This document shows, piece after piece, positions 34,255-46,534 of a DNA stretch of 64,000 bases. The translations under genes and the position numbers were made by a program. This stretch comes from JAJKIV01 sp036741775 (GTDB lineage: Bacteria > Gemmatimonadota > Gemmatimonadetes > Gemmatimonadales > Gemmatimonadaceae). A model generated the notes under the pieces. The model did not search any database. It worked only from the letters and a program-made list of their open reading frames with translations, and was not told where the DNA came from. Location of the stretch: contig DAINRQ010000022.1 of NCBI GenBank assembly GCA_036741775.1, forward strand, positions 1 through 64,000. The letters are read 5' to 3'. Each line of letters begins with the position of its first letter. Positions within the stretch are counted from its first letter, which is position 1.

Positions 34255-36732
34255 TCACGGTTCGTGGCCCATCCGCCGAAGCAGCCGGCCCCATCGCGGG
34301 TCGACGTGTAGCGGCGCGAACGCGCGCTCGATCTTGACGGCGTCCATGAAGGACGAGCGCTCGGCATAGCCTCTCTCGAGCCAGGCGAACGCTTCGTCCA
34401 TGTTCCCCAGGCCGGTGTAGGCCATCGCGATGTGGAATGGCAGGCCGAACTGGGGACGTGATGGGTCGAGCAGCGTCCCTATCACTCGATCGGCTTCGTC
34501 ACGCTGTCCGCTGACGGCGTAGGCGTACGCAAGCTGCGCCGAATCCCGCGGGCCACTCAGTTCCGCGGCCCGGCGGAGGGCAGCGATCGCTTCCTCGCGC
34601 ATTCCCTTCTGCAAATACGCGTGCCCGAGTTGCTGGTAGGCGAGGTCGAGCAGGGGATTGAGTTCCAACGCCTCGGTGAGCACGCGGATGGCCGCGTCGG
34701 GCTTCCCGGCGCTCACGTAGACCCGACCGAGCACGTTAGGCACAAAGGCGGCGAGCGGGTCGCGGGTACGCGCCGTGTCGAGGTGGGCGATCGCCTCGTC
34801 GAAACGGGCCTGGCCCTGGAGGTGGATCGCGAACACGACGCGCCCGTACGTTAGGTTCGGGTCCAGCGCGATCGCTCTGCGAATCTCGCGTTCGGCCGCA
34901 ACGCGGTCGAAATCGTAGACGAACAAGACGTGGCCCAGCGCGAGGTGCGCCTCGGCCAGCGTGCTGTCGATCGCGAGCGCGCGCCGAGCCGCCGCCTTCG
35001 CGCGAGCGAACGCGACGTGGGGACGGTCGTAGCCGAAGATCGCCATCCGGGCGTGCGCATCGGACAGGCCGGCGTGGGCGTGCGCGAACATGGAGTCGCG
35101 CGCGATCGCTTGTTCAAAAAATCGTGCGGCCTGGAGGCCACCCTCCCGGTCGCTGCGGGTATTCATCACGTAGCGGCCCTTCGAATACAACTCGTACGCG
35201 ACCGGGTCGGCAGTCTGACGCCTGACCAGCACGGTGTCCGTGCCATCAATCAGCGTCACTCGTAGCGCGGCGACGATCGCTTGCGCGACCTGTTCCTGCA
35301 CCGCGAACACGTCCTCGAGATTGCGCTCGTACGTCTCCGTCCAGAGCACGGAGTTGTCGGCCGCGCTCACGAGTTGGGCGCTCACTCTGAGTCGCTCACC
35401 ATACCGGCGAACGCTGCCGTCGAGCACCGTGGCGACCCCGAGCGTGTCGGCGACGGCCCGCACGTCGAGTCCCTTGCCCTTGAGCGCGAACACCGACGTG
35501 CGACCGACGACCTTCAGCCCGCTGACTTTCCCGAGCACGCCGATCAACTCCTCGGTGAGGCCATCGCTGAAGTGCTCGTCCGCTCTGTCGCCGCTCACGT
35601 TTTCGAACGGCAGCACCGCCACCGACGGTCGCGCGGGCGTCGGCGCTGGGACGGCGAGTTGGGCGCGGCCGCCGACCTGCTCGCCGGCCGTGGCGCGCCG
35701 ATGCCAGGCCGCGTACCCGGCCACGCTCGTGAGAATGGCCATCCCCACGCCGATGGCAACGCGTCGCCGCCGTTTCGCTGGCCCGGTGGCCGACGGTCGC
35801 GCGGTACCCTCCTGCGCGCTGGACGTCGCGGACATGGCATCGAGCGCGGTCAGCACGGCCGCCGCGCTCGCCGGCCGGGCTGCCGGGTCCTTCGCCAGCA
35901 ACTGCATGACGATCGCGGCGAGCGACGTGGGAACGTCGGGGCACGCGTGGCCAAGTGGCGTGGGCATGTTGGCGAGGTGTGCCGCGACCATTCCTTGCGC
36001 GGTGCGCCCAGCGAACGGGTGAGCTCCGGCAAGCGCCTCGTACGCGATCACTCCGAGTGCGTAGAGGTCGGCGCGATGATCGATGGCCACGTCTCCGAGC
36101 GCCTGCTCCGGCGCCATGTAGGCCGGTGTGCCTAACGCAATACCCAACGCGGTGAGGGTGGGATTCGGAACGGCACTCGGTACCCCCGGCTCTCCCGGTC
36201 CGTCCGTGGGGATGCCTTCCGTCGCCCGCGTCAATGCCCGCGCGATACCAAAGTCCGCGACCACGGCGTGCCCGTCCGCGAGCAGGACGTTCTCCGGTTT
36301 GATGTCGCGGTGAATCACCCCGCGCCGGTGCGCGTAGTCGAGCGCGCTCGCCACCTCGCGCATGATTCGGCCGACGGCCTCGGGTGGCAGCCGACGCTCG
36401 CGCGTGAGCCGCTCGCGCAACGACTCGCCATCCACGAATGGCATCACGTAGTACAGGAGACCTTGCACCTCGCCGGAATCGTGCAGCGGCAGGATGTGCG
36501 GGTGCATCAGCTGCGCGGTGACGCGGATCTCGCGAAGGAACCGCTCGGTACTGACCGCCGCGCCGACCTCCGGCTGGACGACTTTCAAGGCGACGTGTCG
36601 CCCGTGTCGAACGTCCCTGGCCAGGTAAACGGTCGCCATGCCGCCGCGACCGAGCGTCCGCTCGACGACGTATCGGTGGGTGAGTCCCGCCTCGAGTTCC
36701 GCGGAGATGTCCTGATGCTCCTGTTCGGGCAT
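34255..36732 (-). CDS. Ser/Thr protein kinase with TPR C-terminus
   Basis: An 825-residue PknB-type receptor kinase. The kinase domain (about 21-295) has GRGGMATVY, K50, HRDIKPEN (141-148), DFG (160-162) and APE (208-210), so it should be active. A single membrane helix (about 324-343) follows. The extracytoplasmic part starts with an adenylate-cyclase/FlgO-like domain (SVAVLPFENVSGDRADEHFS...VLDGSVRRYGERLRVSAQL) and then about eight TPR repeats. Such kinases are abundant in Gemmatimonadota and Acidobacteriota; substrates are unknown. ATG at 36732 is the best start. It diverges from the M1 peptidase gene across a 251-bp spacer. Confidence 0.93.
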   Translation of the reverse strand: MPEQEHQDISAELEAGLTHRYVVERTLGRGGMATVYLARDVRHGRHVALKVVQPEVGAAVSTERFLREIRVTAQLMHPHILPLHDSGEVQGLLYYVMPFVDGESLRERLTRERRLPPEAVGRIMREVASALDYAHRRGVIHRDIKPENVLLADGHAVVADFGIARALTRATEGIPTDGPGEPGVPSAVPNPTLTALGIALGTPAYMAPEQALGDVAIDHRADLYALGVIAYEALAGAHPFAGRTAQGMVAAHLANMPTPLGHACPDVPTSLAAIVMQLLAKDPAARPASAAAVLTALDAMSATSSAQEGTARPSATGPAKRRRRVAIGVGMAILTSVAGYAAWHRRATAGEQVGGRAQLAVPAPTPARPSVAVLPFENVSGDRADEHFSDGLTEELIGVLGKVSGLKVVGRTSVFALKGKGLDVRAVADTLGVATVLDGSVRRYGERLRVSAQLVSAADNSVLWTETYERNLEDVFAVQEQVAQAIVAALRVTLIDGTDTVLVRRQTADPVAYELYSKGRYVMNTRSDREGGLQAARFFEQAIARDSMFAHAHAGLSDAHARMAIFGYDRPHVAFARAKAAARRALAIDSTLAEAHLALGHVLFVYDFDRVAAEREIRRAIALDPNLTYGRVVFAIHLQGQARFDEAIAHLDTARTRDPLAAFVPNVLGRVYVSAGKPDAAIRVLTEALELNPLLDLAYQQLGHAYLQKGMREEAIAALRRAAELSGPRDSAQLAYAYAVSGQRDEADRVIGTLLDPSRPQFGLPFHIAMAYTGLGNMDEAFAWLERGYAERSSFMDAVKIERAFAPLHVDPRWGRLLRRMGHEP

Positions 36733-36983
36733 GTCCGGCACGTCGAAGAAGAGCTGGCTGCGTCTGGGGTGTGCGACACCCGGTGCCGCGCTCGAACCTA
36801 CGGTTGCGCCACCGACCGAGCAACATGGACCGCCTCGCATCGCCAGCCCGTCCCGGGATGATTGCCACACCGGTGCCGTGACGTCGCGGAAGGGCGTGAT
36901 TCGGCCGTATGTTCAAGACATCATGCGTGCCATCAAGCGCGCGACTGTGCATACCGTTACCCGCGGTTGTCCGAGCCTTCATC

Positions 36984-38744
36984 ATGATGCGCAGACTGTC
37001 GATCATCACCACGCTCGCGCTGATCGGCCCGCTACCAGCGGCCGGCCAAGCACGCACGGCTCCGGCTCCTCCTGATCCAGGCGCCCGAGCGCGACCGGCG
37101 ACGCAGCAGGGCTCACCGCACGTCCCCAAGCGCTCCCGCGCCGATACCCTCCGCGGCTCGTTCACCACCCCCGGCCGCGTCTGGTGGGACGTCACGTTCT
37201 ACGACCTGCACGTGGACATCCGGCCTAACGACAGCACGATCGCCGGCTACAACGGGATCACGTACGAGGTCCTGAAGCCGGCGAGCGAAATGCAGATCGA
37301 CCTCATGGAACCGCTCGTGGTCGACAGCATGGTGCAGGACGGTCGGCGCGTTCGGTTCCGCCGAGAAGGCGCCGCGCACTTTGCCGCCCTTACCGCGCCG
37401 CAGCGCGCAGGCGAGCACAAGACCATCACGGTCTACTATCACGGCAAGCCGCAGATCGCGAAGAACCCACCGTGGCAGGGCGGGTTCACCTGGGCCAAGG
37501 ACAGCCTGGGTCGCGACTGGATCGTCACCACCGACCAGGGGATGGGCGCATCGGTCTGGTGGCCGAACAAGGACACGCAGGCGGACGAGCCGGATTCCCA
37601 GCGTGTCGCGATCAGGGTGCCGGCGCCGCTCGTCAACGTCTCGAACGGCCGGCTTCGCGGCGTGGAGTCGATCACGTTTGTGGCGGAGGTATCACACGGT
37701 CCGTCAAAGAAACTCGCGGACGGCCCGAACACCTGGGAGTGGTTCGTCGCCAACCCGATCAACAACTATGCAATCGCCGTCGCGGCCGGGCACTACGCGC
37801 ACTACAGCGAGACCTATGACGGGCTCAAGGGCAGGTTGACGATGGACTACTATCCGCTCGACTACAACCTCGCCAATGCGAAGCGCCAGTTCCCACAGGC
37901 TCGCACGATGATGAAGTGCTTCGAGCACTGGTTCGGGCCGTATCCGTTCTACGAGGACGGCTACAAGCTCATCGAGGTGCCTAACACGGGGATGGAACAC
38001 CAGAGCGCGATTTCGTACGGCAACTGGTACGAGAACGGGTATCGGCGTCGTGACGCGTCAGGCACCGGACTCGGACTCAAATGGGACTTCATCATCATCC
38101 ACGAGAGCGCGCACGAGTGGTTCGGCAACAACATCACGGCGAAGGACAACGCCGACATGTGGGTGCACGAGAGCTTCGCGAACTACGCGGAGGGATTGTA
38201 CACCGAGTGCCTGTTCGGCAAGGACGCGGGCGCGCGGTACATCATCGGCAACCGCCGCGGCATCCGAAACGACCGCCCGATCATCCCGGACTACGAGGTG
38301 AACGACCAGGGGTCGGGCGACATGTATCCGAAGGGCGGCGAGATGCTGCACACGATTCGCCAGATCGTGGACGATGACGAGAAGTGGCGCGGGATCCTGC
38401 GCGGTCTGAACGAGACCTTCCGGCACCAGACGGTAATGGGCAAACAGATCGAGGACTACATCAGCGCGCAGGCGGGAGTGAAGCTCGGAACGGTGTTCGA
38501 TCAGTATCTGCGCACGACGATGATCCCGACGTTCGAGTACCGGCTCGCCGGAGATACGCTGTGGTATCGGTGGAGCGACGTCGTGCCGGGATTCGACATG
38601 CCCGTCCGCGTGACGTTCGACTGGCCGACGTGGACGCTCGTTCGCCCGACCGAATCGTGGCAGTCGGCTCGCGTGAAGCTTGGCAACCCGTCGGACTTCA
38701 AGGTCGACGAGAACTTCTACGTCGTCGTAAAGCAGGTACGCTAG
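36984..38744 (+). CDS. exported M1-family zinc metallopeptidase
   Basis: A 586-residue secreted peptidase. A signal peptide (about 1-23, ending LPAAGQ) precedes an M1 N-terminal beta domain. The zinc site is HESAHEWFGN (H373, E374, H377) with the third ligand Glu in VHESFANYAEG. The exopeptidase motif is GMEHQ instead of the textbook GAMEN, a change seen in secreted M1 members that are related to ERAP/cold-active aminopeptidases. It would remove N-terminal residues from peptides outside the cytoplasm. ATG ATG at 36984/36987 are both possible starts. An ECF sigma gene begins 47 bp downstream in the same direction. Confidence 0.93.
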   Translation: MMRRLSIITTLALIGPLPAAGQARTAPAPPDPGARARPATQQGSPHVPKRSRADTLRGSFTTPGRVWWDVTFYDLHVDIRPNDSTIAGYNGITYEVLKPASEMQIDLMEPLVVDSMVQDGRRVRFRREGAAHFAALTAPQRAGEHKTITVYYHGKPQIAKNPPWQGGFTWAKDSLGRDWIVTTDQGMGASVWWPNKDTQADEPDSQRVAIRVPAPLVNVSNGRLRGVESITFVAEVSHGPSKKLADGPNTWEWFVANPINNYAIAVAAGHYAHYSETYDGLKGRLTMDYYPLDYNLANAKRQFPQARTMMKCFEHWFGPYPFYEDGYKLIEVPNTGMEHQSAISYGNWYENGYRRRDASGTGLGLKWDFIIIHESAHEWFGNNITAKDNADMWVHESFANYAEGLYTECLFGKDAGARYIIGNRRGIRNDRPIIPDYEVNDQGSGDMYPKGGEMLHTIRQIVDDDEKWRGILRGLNETFRHQTVMGKQIEDYISAQAGVKLGTVFDQYLRTTMIPTFEYRLAGDTLWYRWSDVVPGFDMPVRVTFDWPTWTLVRPTESWQSARVKLGNPSDFKVDENFYVVVKQVR

Positions 38745-38791
38745 CTCGTTCCGATATTGGTCGGGCGAGACGCCGCAGACCCGTACCACCA

Positions 38792-39388
38792 ATGGCAGAC
38801 GCGAACGAGATCACCCAGCTCCTCCGAGCGCACGCGGCCGGCGACGAGACCGCGCTGGATCGGCTCTTCCCGCAGCTGTACGACGAGCTCCGGCGAATGG
38901 CCGGGGGACGCTTGCGACACGAGCGACCCGACCACACACTCGGCGCCACGGAGCTCGTGCACGAGGCGTTCTTCCGGCTCGTGCAGCTCGACCGAATCGA
39001 CTGGCAGAGCCGCGCCCACTTCCTCGCCGTTGCGTCGAAGGCCATGCGAAACGTCCTGCTCGATCACGCCGAGCGACGCGGCGCGCAGAAGCGTGGCGGT
39101 GGAGGCCGGCCGATCACCCTCGAGCGCATCGACGTCCCAAACGACATGCCGGCGGACGAGGTGCTTGCGCTCTGCGAGGCACTCGAACGGCTCGAGCAGC
39201 TCGAACCGCGTCAGGCGCGTGTCGTGGAATGCCGATTCTTCGGCGGCCTCAATCTCGACGAGACCGCCGAGGCGCTCGGGATCTCCGCGGCGACGGTGAG
39301 CCGCGACTGGACCATCGCGCGAGCGTGGCTCCACGCGCAGCTCGCCGAGTCGTCCTCGACGCCGGGGACGCCAACGGAGTCCGCGTGA
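38792..39388 (+). CDS. ECF-type RNA polymerase sigma factor (TIGR02999-like)
   Basis: A 198-residue sigma factor. Region 2 is visible in LFPQLYDELRRMAGGRLRHE and TLGATELVHEAFFRL, and region 4 in ALERLEQLEPRQARVVECRF with the helix-turn-helix GLNLDETAEALGISAATVSR. The sequence matches the TIGR02999 group, typically encoded beside Ser/Thr kinases in Planctomycetes, Acidobacteria and Gemmatimonadota. No anti-sigma factor gene is adjacent. The kinase gene starts 7 bp downstream, so the two are translated from one transcript; phosphorylation of the sigma factor by that kinase is a common proposal and remains inference here. Confidence 0.95.
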   Translation: MADANEITQLLRAHAAGDETALDRLFPQLYDELRRMAGGRLRHERPDHTLGATELVHEAFFRLVQLDRIDWQSRAHFLAVASKAMRNVLLDHAERRGAQKRGGGGRPITLERIDVPNDMPADEVLALCEALERLEQLEPRQARVVECRFFGGLNLDETAEALGISAATVSRDWTIARAWLHAQLAESSSTPGTPTESA

Positions 39389-39395
39389 GGCGCAC

Positions 39396-42482
<3,087 letters not shown>

Positions 42483-42540
42483 GATTGCAGGATGCCCGTG
42501 CGTCTGCATGCCGCTCGACCAATCCGCGGAACGGCACGAA

Positions 42541-42752
42541 ACAGCATGGGCAGGATGGGACAGGATGACGAAGATGACTCGGGCAGCAGCGGCGTCGGTG
42601 TCGCAAGCGGCCTGAATGAAAAAGGGGAAACGGAAGCCTGGATACCCACCGTCCCCGGGAGTCGTTCCCCTTCGTCTCAGGCCGCTGGCGCGAGCGATGG
42701 TGCCGCCGCGCAGGTCATCTTGGCCATCCTGTTAATCCCGTCCATCCTGTCT
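42541..42752. repeat. large hairpin repeat (family A), copy 2
   Basis: Starts CAGGATGGGACAGGATGACG and ends CATCCTGTTAATCCCGTCCA-TCCTGTCT; the core GAAGATGACTCGGGC and GCGGCCTGAATG / CAGGCCGCTGGC pair as in copy 1 (24641-24855). Arms here are less perfect, so this copy looks older. It fills most of the 42483-42921 spacer. Confidence 0.88.
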
Positions 42753-42810
42753 CCCCTGCCGTTCCCGTCCCCGCAGGAAGGATCTGCCACGACCGCGCGA
42801 TCGAACGGTG

Positions 42811-42832
42811 TTATTCGAATCTGACCCCAATT
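42811..42832. repeat. tag repeat, degenerate copy upstream of the hydrolase
   Basis: TTATTCGAATCTGACCCCAATT matches the 27-bp tag over 22 bases with two mismatches. Its spacing after the family A hairpin (about 60 bp) parallels the first locus (about 120 bp). Confidence 0.85.
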
Positions 42833-42921
42833 CCAGAGTTGCCGGAATGAGGGAAAAAAGCTCGGAGTCCGGCTTTGGAGTGTGAAGGCTCACCATTCCA
42901 ACCCGATCGGAGCTTCACACC

Positions 42922-43794
42922 ATGCTCGGAGTCAACGTTGCCGCGCTCGCCGCGGCGCTCGCCTTACCCATGCACGACACGCCCCGCTTCGCGGAGATCG
43001 AGCTCGCGACAGGCATCCGCATGCACTACGCCGAGCAGGGTCCGGCGAACGGCACGCCGATCATTCTGCTCCACGGCTACAGCGACTCGTGGTTCTCGTA
43101 CAGCCTCGTGCTCTCGGCCCTCTCGCGCGAGAATCACGTGTATGCGCTCGACCTTCGCGGCCACGGGAAGACGGACCGCCCGGCCTCGGGCTATCTGATG
43201 CGCGACATGGCGACCGACGTCGTCGCGTTTATGGACGCGAAGTCCATCGTTCGCGCGACGATCGTCGGACATTCGATGGGCGGGTTCATCGCGCAGCAGG
43301 TCGCGATGGCGGCACCGAAGCGTGTATCCCACCTCGTTCTCCTCGGGACCGCGACGACGCCGCGCAACTTCAACGGGATCGACGAGCTCGAGAAGGTCGT
43401 GAGCTCGCTCACCGATCCCGTCCCCGAGGAATTCGCGCGCGAGTTTCAGCTCAGCACGATCAAGGGATCGGTCAGTAAGGAGTTCGTCGATCGAGCCGTA
43501 TCCGAAAGCCTCAGGCTCCCGGTCCATGTCTGGCGCGGCGTCATGAACGGGCTTCTGGACTACGAGCGTGCCGTCGCCCTCGGTCGTTCCGGAATCCCTA
43601 CGCTCGTGCTGCACGGTGCGGATGACCCTTACATCTCGAGCGCCGAAGCGGATTCGCTCGCCGCGATGACTTCTGCCCGGCGAATCAAGAAGTACCCGGA
43701 TACCAGCCACGCCATCCACTGGGAGAGGCCGGCCGAGGTGGCGCGCGACATCCTGGCGTTCCTCGAGCGATCCCGCGCCACTCGGCGGCAATGA
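42922..43794 (+). CDS. alpha/beta hydrolase
   Basis: A 290-residue alpha/beta-hydrolase fold enzyme. The oxyanion motif LLHGYSDS, nucleophile elbow GHSMGG (S118), acid D235 in HGADDPY and the histidine in DTSHAIHWERP (H263) complete the catalytic triad. A hydrophobic N-terminus (about 1-16) may be a signal peptide. Closest in layout to epoxide hydrolase/haloperoxidase-type esterases; the substrate is unknown. It lies alone between the tag repeats at 42811 and 43798, immediately downstream of a family A hairpin. Its stop is 4 bp before the second tag. Confidence 0.9.
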   Translation: MLGVNVAALAAALALPMHDTPRFAEIELATGIRMHYAEQGPANGTPIILLHGYSDSWFSYSLVLSALSRENHVYALDLRGHGKTDRPASGYLMRDMATDVVAFMDAKSIVRATIVGHSMGGFIAQQVAMAAPKRVSHLVLLGTATTPRNFNGIDELEKVVSSLTDPVPEEFAREFQLSTIKGSVSKEFVDRAVSESLRLPVHVWRGVMNGLLDYERAVALGRSGIPTLVLHGADDPYISSAEADSLAAMTSARRIKKYPDTSHAIHWERPAEVARDILAFLERSRATRRQ

Positions 43795-43797
43795 AAG

Positions 43798-43824
43798 GAT
43801 GATATTCGACTCTGACCCCAATTA
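43798..43824. repeat. 27-bp tag repeat, copy identical to 24977-25003
   Basis: All 27 bases match the copy at 24977. It sits between the hydrolase stop (43794) and the stop of the convergent peroxidase gene (43832). Confidence 0.95.
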
Positions 43825-43831
43825 AGGCCGA

Positions 43832-45076
43832 TTACTGGCGCACCCGCGGTGGTGCCGACAGGGTGCGAAGGAACGCCTCGAGCTGCGCCCGCTCGCGATC
43901 ATTGAGACGCAGCGGGCGAAGCTCCGAGTGTCCGGCCGGCGCGGCCGGCGCCCGGTCGTAGTGCCGAATCACCTCGGCCAGTGTCGCGAACTGGCCCGCG
44001 TGCATGTAGGGCGCCCGATCCGCGACGCCGCGCAGTGATGACGTCTTGTAGGCACGCACCAACTCCTCACCTTCGGTGACGGCGAACTGCAGTTCCGCGC
44101 ACTCCTCGGGACGAGCGTCGCTGTACTTGCTGAGGCAGTTGAACTCACCCGCCACGACTTGTCGCACACCGGTCGCGCGACCGCTATCCACCTCGGCGAC
44201 GAGCGGTGACGCAGGGACGCCGGTGTTGTGGAAGTGCTCGTCGGTGAAGCGCGGTCCGTTGTGGCAGTTCACGCAGTTCGCCTTGCCCATGAAGAGACGC
44301 AGCCCTGCCTCTTCATCCTTCGTGAGCGCGCTCTCGGTGGTGTGTGATCGACCCTCGAGCTCGGCCGCGACGTAGCGGTCGAAGCGCGTGGGGGCGTGCT
44401 CGATGCGCCGCTCGAACGCGGCGATCGCCTTGCCGATGTTCGCGTAGACCCGTGAGATGTCATCTTGGCGCGCCGGAGGAATTCGCTCCCAGGCGATGCG
44501 GCGGCTGCTATCGGGCACGGGGCCTGCATGATCCGGCAACCCGTCCAGCGCCGGGAGCGCCCCGAAGACACGCTCGTACGGCGCGCGGTAATGAGCGGCG
44601 ATGACGTGTGCGTACTGCGTGCGATCGCCGCCGTGCTCGACGGGACTTTCGAGCGGACCTAACGCCTGCGCCCACTGGCTGTCGGTCCGCCCATCCCAGA
44701 AGAGCCACGCACTGTGCGCGGTCCCGGCGACTGGCATCGTACGACGCGAGGTCGCTCCAACACCCGTCGCGAGCGGCACGCCATCCTGAAACTCCCGGTC
44801 CGGGAGATGGCACGTGGCGCATGACACCTTGCCGTTCGCACTCAGCCGCGTATCGAAGAAAAGTGTCCGGCCTAACGATGCAGCCGCGGAATCGTCGGAC
44901 CAGCGGTTACTCGGGTCGGGGGCGAGCGGCGGGAGACTCGCGAGCGACAGGCTCGCGAGCGTCCCACGCTCGCTGTCCGACCAGCGGGCTTCCGTCGCCG
45001 CGTGCGTGAGCGCAACGGTGGCGGCGACGAGAGCCGTGGCGACGATCGTAACCCGCATTGCGCGAATGGAACGCAT
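43832..45076 (-). CDS. di-haem cytochrome c peroxidase / MauG-like protein
   Basis: A 414-residue exported protein with a signal peptide (about 1-27, ending LTHAATEA). Two c-type haem sites are present: CATCH (C86-H90) and CVNCH (C268-H272). RTLFFDTRLSANGKVSCATC and SSLRGVADRAPYMHAGQFATLAEVI are family signatures. Members reduce peroxide or oxidise protein substrates in the periplasm. The ATG at 45076 is 21 bp after the small lipoprotein gene, which is in the same operon. A second ATG 6 codons in (45058) would shorten the signal. It is convergent with the hydrolase gene. Confidence 0.92.
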   Translation of the reverse strand: MRSIRAMRVTIVATALVAATVALTHAATEARWSDSERGTLASLSLASLPPLAPDPSNRWSDDSAAASLGRTLFFDTRLSANGKVSCATCHLPDREFQDGVPLATGVGATSRRTMPVAGTAHSAWLFWDGRTDSQWAQALGPLESPVEHGGDRTQYAHVIAAHYRAPYERVFGALPALDGLPDHAGPVPDSSRRIAWERIPPARQDDISRVYANIGKAIAAFERRIEHAPTRFDRYVAAELEGRSHTTESALTKDEEAGLRLFMGKANCVNCHNGPRFTDEHFHNTGVPASPLVAEVDSGRATGVRQVVAGEFNCLSKYSDARPEECAELQFAVTEGEELVRAYKTSSLRGVADRAPYMHAGQFATLAEVIRHYDRAPAAPAGHSELRPLRLNDRERAQLEAFLRTLSAPPRVRQ

Positions 45077-45097
45077 GGGACGGTCCTCGGCGGGTGG

Positions 45098-45523
45098 TTA
45101 CAGCTTCAGGTTGAACGTCACCGAGTCGTCGCCCAACGCGCTCGCGACGCGGAACTTCACCACCCACCAGCCCCCCATGTTGAACTTCATGCCGTCCACG
45201 ACGTGCTCGCCGTTGCCGACGTGCTTCGTGACGCGCGGCTTTGTGGGCAGACCATGCCCGTGCTGCGGCATGCCGCCGTCCACGACGATGGTCGCGCTGT
45301 CCAGCGGCGTGCCTTCGGCGGTCTCGAGGCGCAGTCGCCACGAGTGCAGGCGACCGACGCGAATGGAGTCGCCGACGGGCTGGATCGTGCCGCGGTAGAC
45401 GCCGCGGCTGCTGAGCTGCGTGCGGGAGTAGTCGAGGTCTCTGGGAGCTTCCTTCATGAACAGCATGCAGCCGGTGACGGACAGCGCGGCCGCGGCGGCA
45501 ATCGAAAGGGCGAAGCGTTTCAT
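45098..45523 (-). CDS. small YtkA/FixH-like lipoprotein
   Basis: A 141-residue exported protein. The signal KRFALSIAAAAALSVTGC has a lipobox VTGC (cysteine near residue 19). The remainder is an Ig-like beta domain of the YtkA/FixH type: WRLRLETAEGTPLDSATIVV, DGGMPQHGHGLPTKPRVTKH and GMKFNMGGWWVVKFRV. The H-G-H motif and methionines resemble copper-binding periplasmic domains, but metal binding is not demonstrated. It is the first gene in an operon with the di-haem peroxidase and diverges from two AraC regulators. Confidence 0.88.
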   Translation of the reverse strand: MKRFALSIAAAAALSVTGCMLFMKEAPRDLDYSRTQLSSRGVYRGTIQPVGDSIRVGRLHSWRLRLETAEGTPLDSATIVVDGGMPQHGHGLPTKPRVTKHVGNGEHVVDGMKFNMGGWWVVKFRVASALGDDSVTFNLKL

Positions 45524-45752
45524 GATCCGAACCTCCATATGAGTGCTGTTCGCCGGCCGACGCCCGAGGGTCGGTGCGAACGTTGTCTGGTTACGCTTCC
45601 GCGATCTCGCCGGAGCGTGGGCGTAGAGTACGCATCGGGGTGCGGCCGCCACTTGAACGAATGGGCTAACCTTTTTGCGGGGCACCGCCGCGCCGGTTGC
45701 GACGGCCGCCGCGCGCCGCGCAGTATGCGCGGATCGGCCACGGAGGAGGGTG

Positions 45753-46514
45753 ATGCACGCAGCAGGACGCATGTACATCTGGAACGGCGGCAGCCTGCTG
45801 ATCGGCCGCGCCAGCGGGCCGACCGGGCTGCACGCGCATCACGCGGTCGTACTTAGCTTTACGTTCGGGTCAGCCATGCGATTTTCGTCGAAGGCCCGCG
45901 AGTGGACGGAGCACCGCGGCGTCGTCATCGAACCCGACTACCCGCACGCCTTTGACGGACTCGGCCAGGAATCCGCGCACTTCTTCATAGAACCCGAGTC
46001 CCGCGACGGGCGGGCGATCATGGCACGGCTCGGCGGTCCGGGGATCGTCGCCATCGATCCGACGCAGGTCGCCGAGGCGGTACCGATTCTCCGCGGCCCG
46101 TGGGCGACGAATCGCGATGATGCGGACGCGATTCGAGCGGCCGGCCAGCTCGTGATCCGGCATTTCGCCGGCAGCGTGGAACGCGCGTCGCCCGTCGATG
46201 AGCGAGTGACGAGTGCGTTGGACTACATCAAAGCCCACATTGGCCGCACGATCACTCTTGCCGAAGTCGCCGCCGCGGTGAACCTCTCGCCAAGCAGGTT
46301 CCGGCACCTGCTCGTGGAGCAGACCGGGATGGGACTGCGACCGTACATTCTGTGGCTCCGTTTACAACGGGCGTGGGAGCTCGTGGCGGCGGGACACAAC
46401 CTCACGTCCGCGGCGCACGGCGCCGGGTTCGCCGACTCGGCGCACCTGACGCGTACGTCGCGTCGCATGTTCGGCATTCCGCCGATAGCGCTGACCCTGG
46501 AAAGCGTTTCCTGA
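45753..46514 (+). CDS. AraC-family regulator, first of a tandem pair
   Basis: A 253-residue regulator with a cupin-like N-terminal domain (YIWNGGSLLIGRASGPTGLH...HAHHAV near residue 30) and a C-terminal AraC-type double helix-turn-helix (LAEVAAAVNLSPSRFRHLLV and SAAHGAGFADSAHLTRTSRR). The ATG at 45753 follows a strong GGAGGAG sequence. It is clearly paralogous to the next gene and diverges from the YtkA/peroxidase operon, which it may control (inference). No ligand can be inferred. Confidence 0.93.
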   Translation: MHAAGRMYIWNGGSLLIGRASGPTGLHAHHAVVLSFTFGSAMRFSSKAREWTEHRGVVIEPDYPHAFDGLGQESAHFFIEPESRDGRAIMARLGGPGIVAIDPTQVAEAVPILRGPWATNRDDADAIRAAGQLVIRHFAGSVERASPVDERVTSALDYIKAHIGRTITLAEVAAAVNLSPSRFRHLLVEQTGMGLRPYILWLRLQRAWELVAAGHNLTSAAHGAGFADSAHLTRTSRRMFGIPPIALTLESVS

Positions 46515-46534
46515 GCACGAGGCGGGAGGCACGC

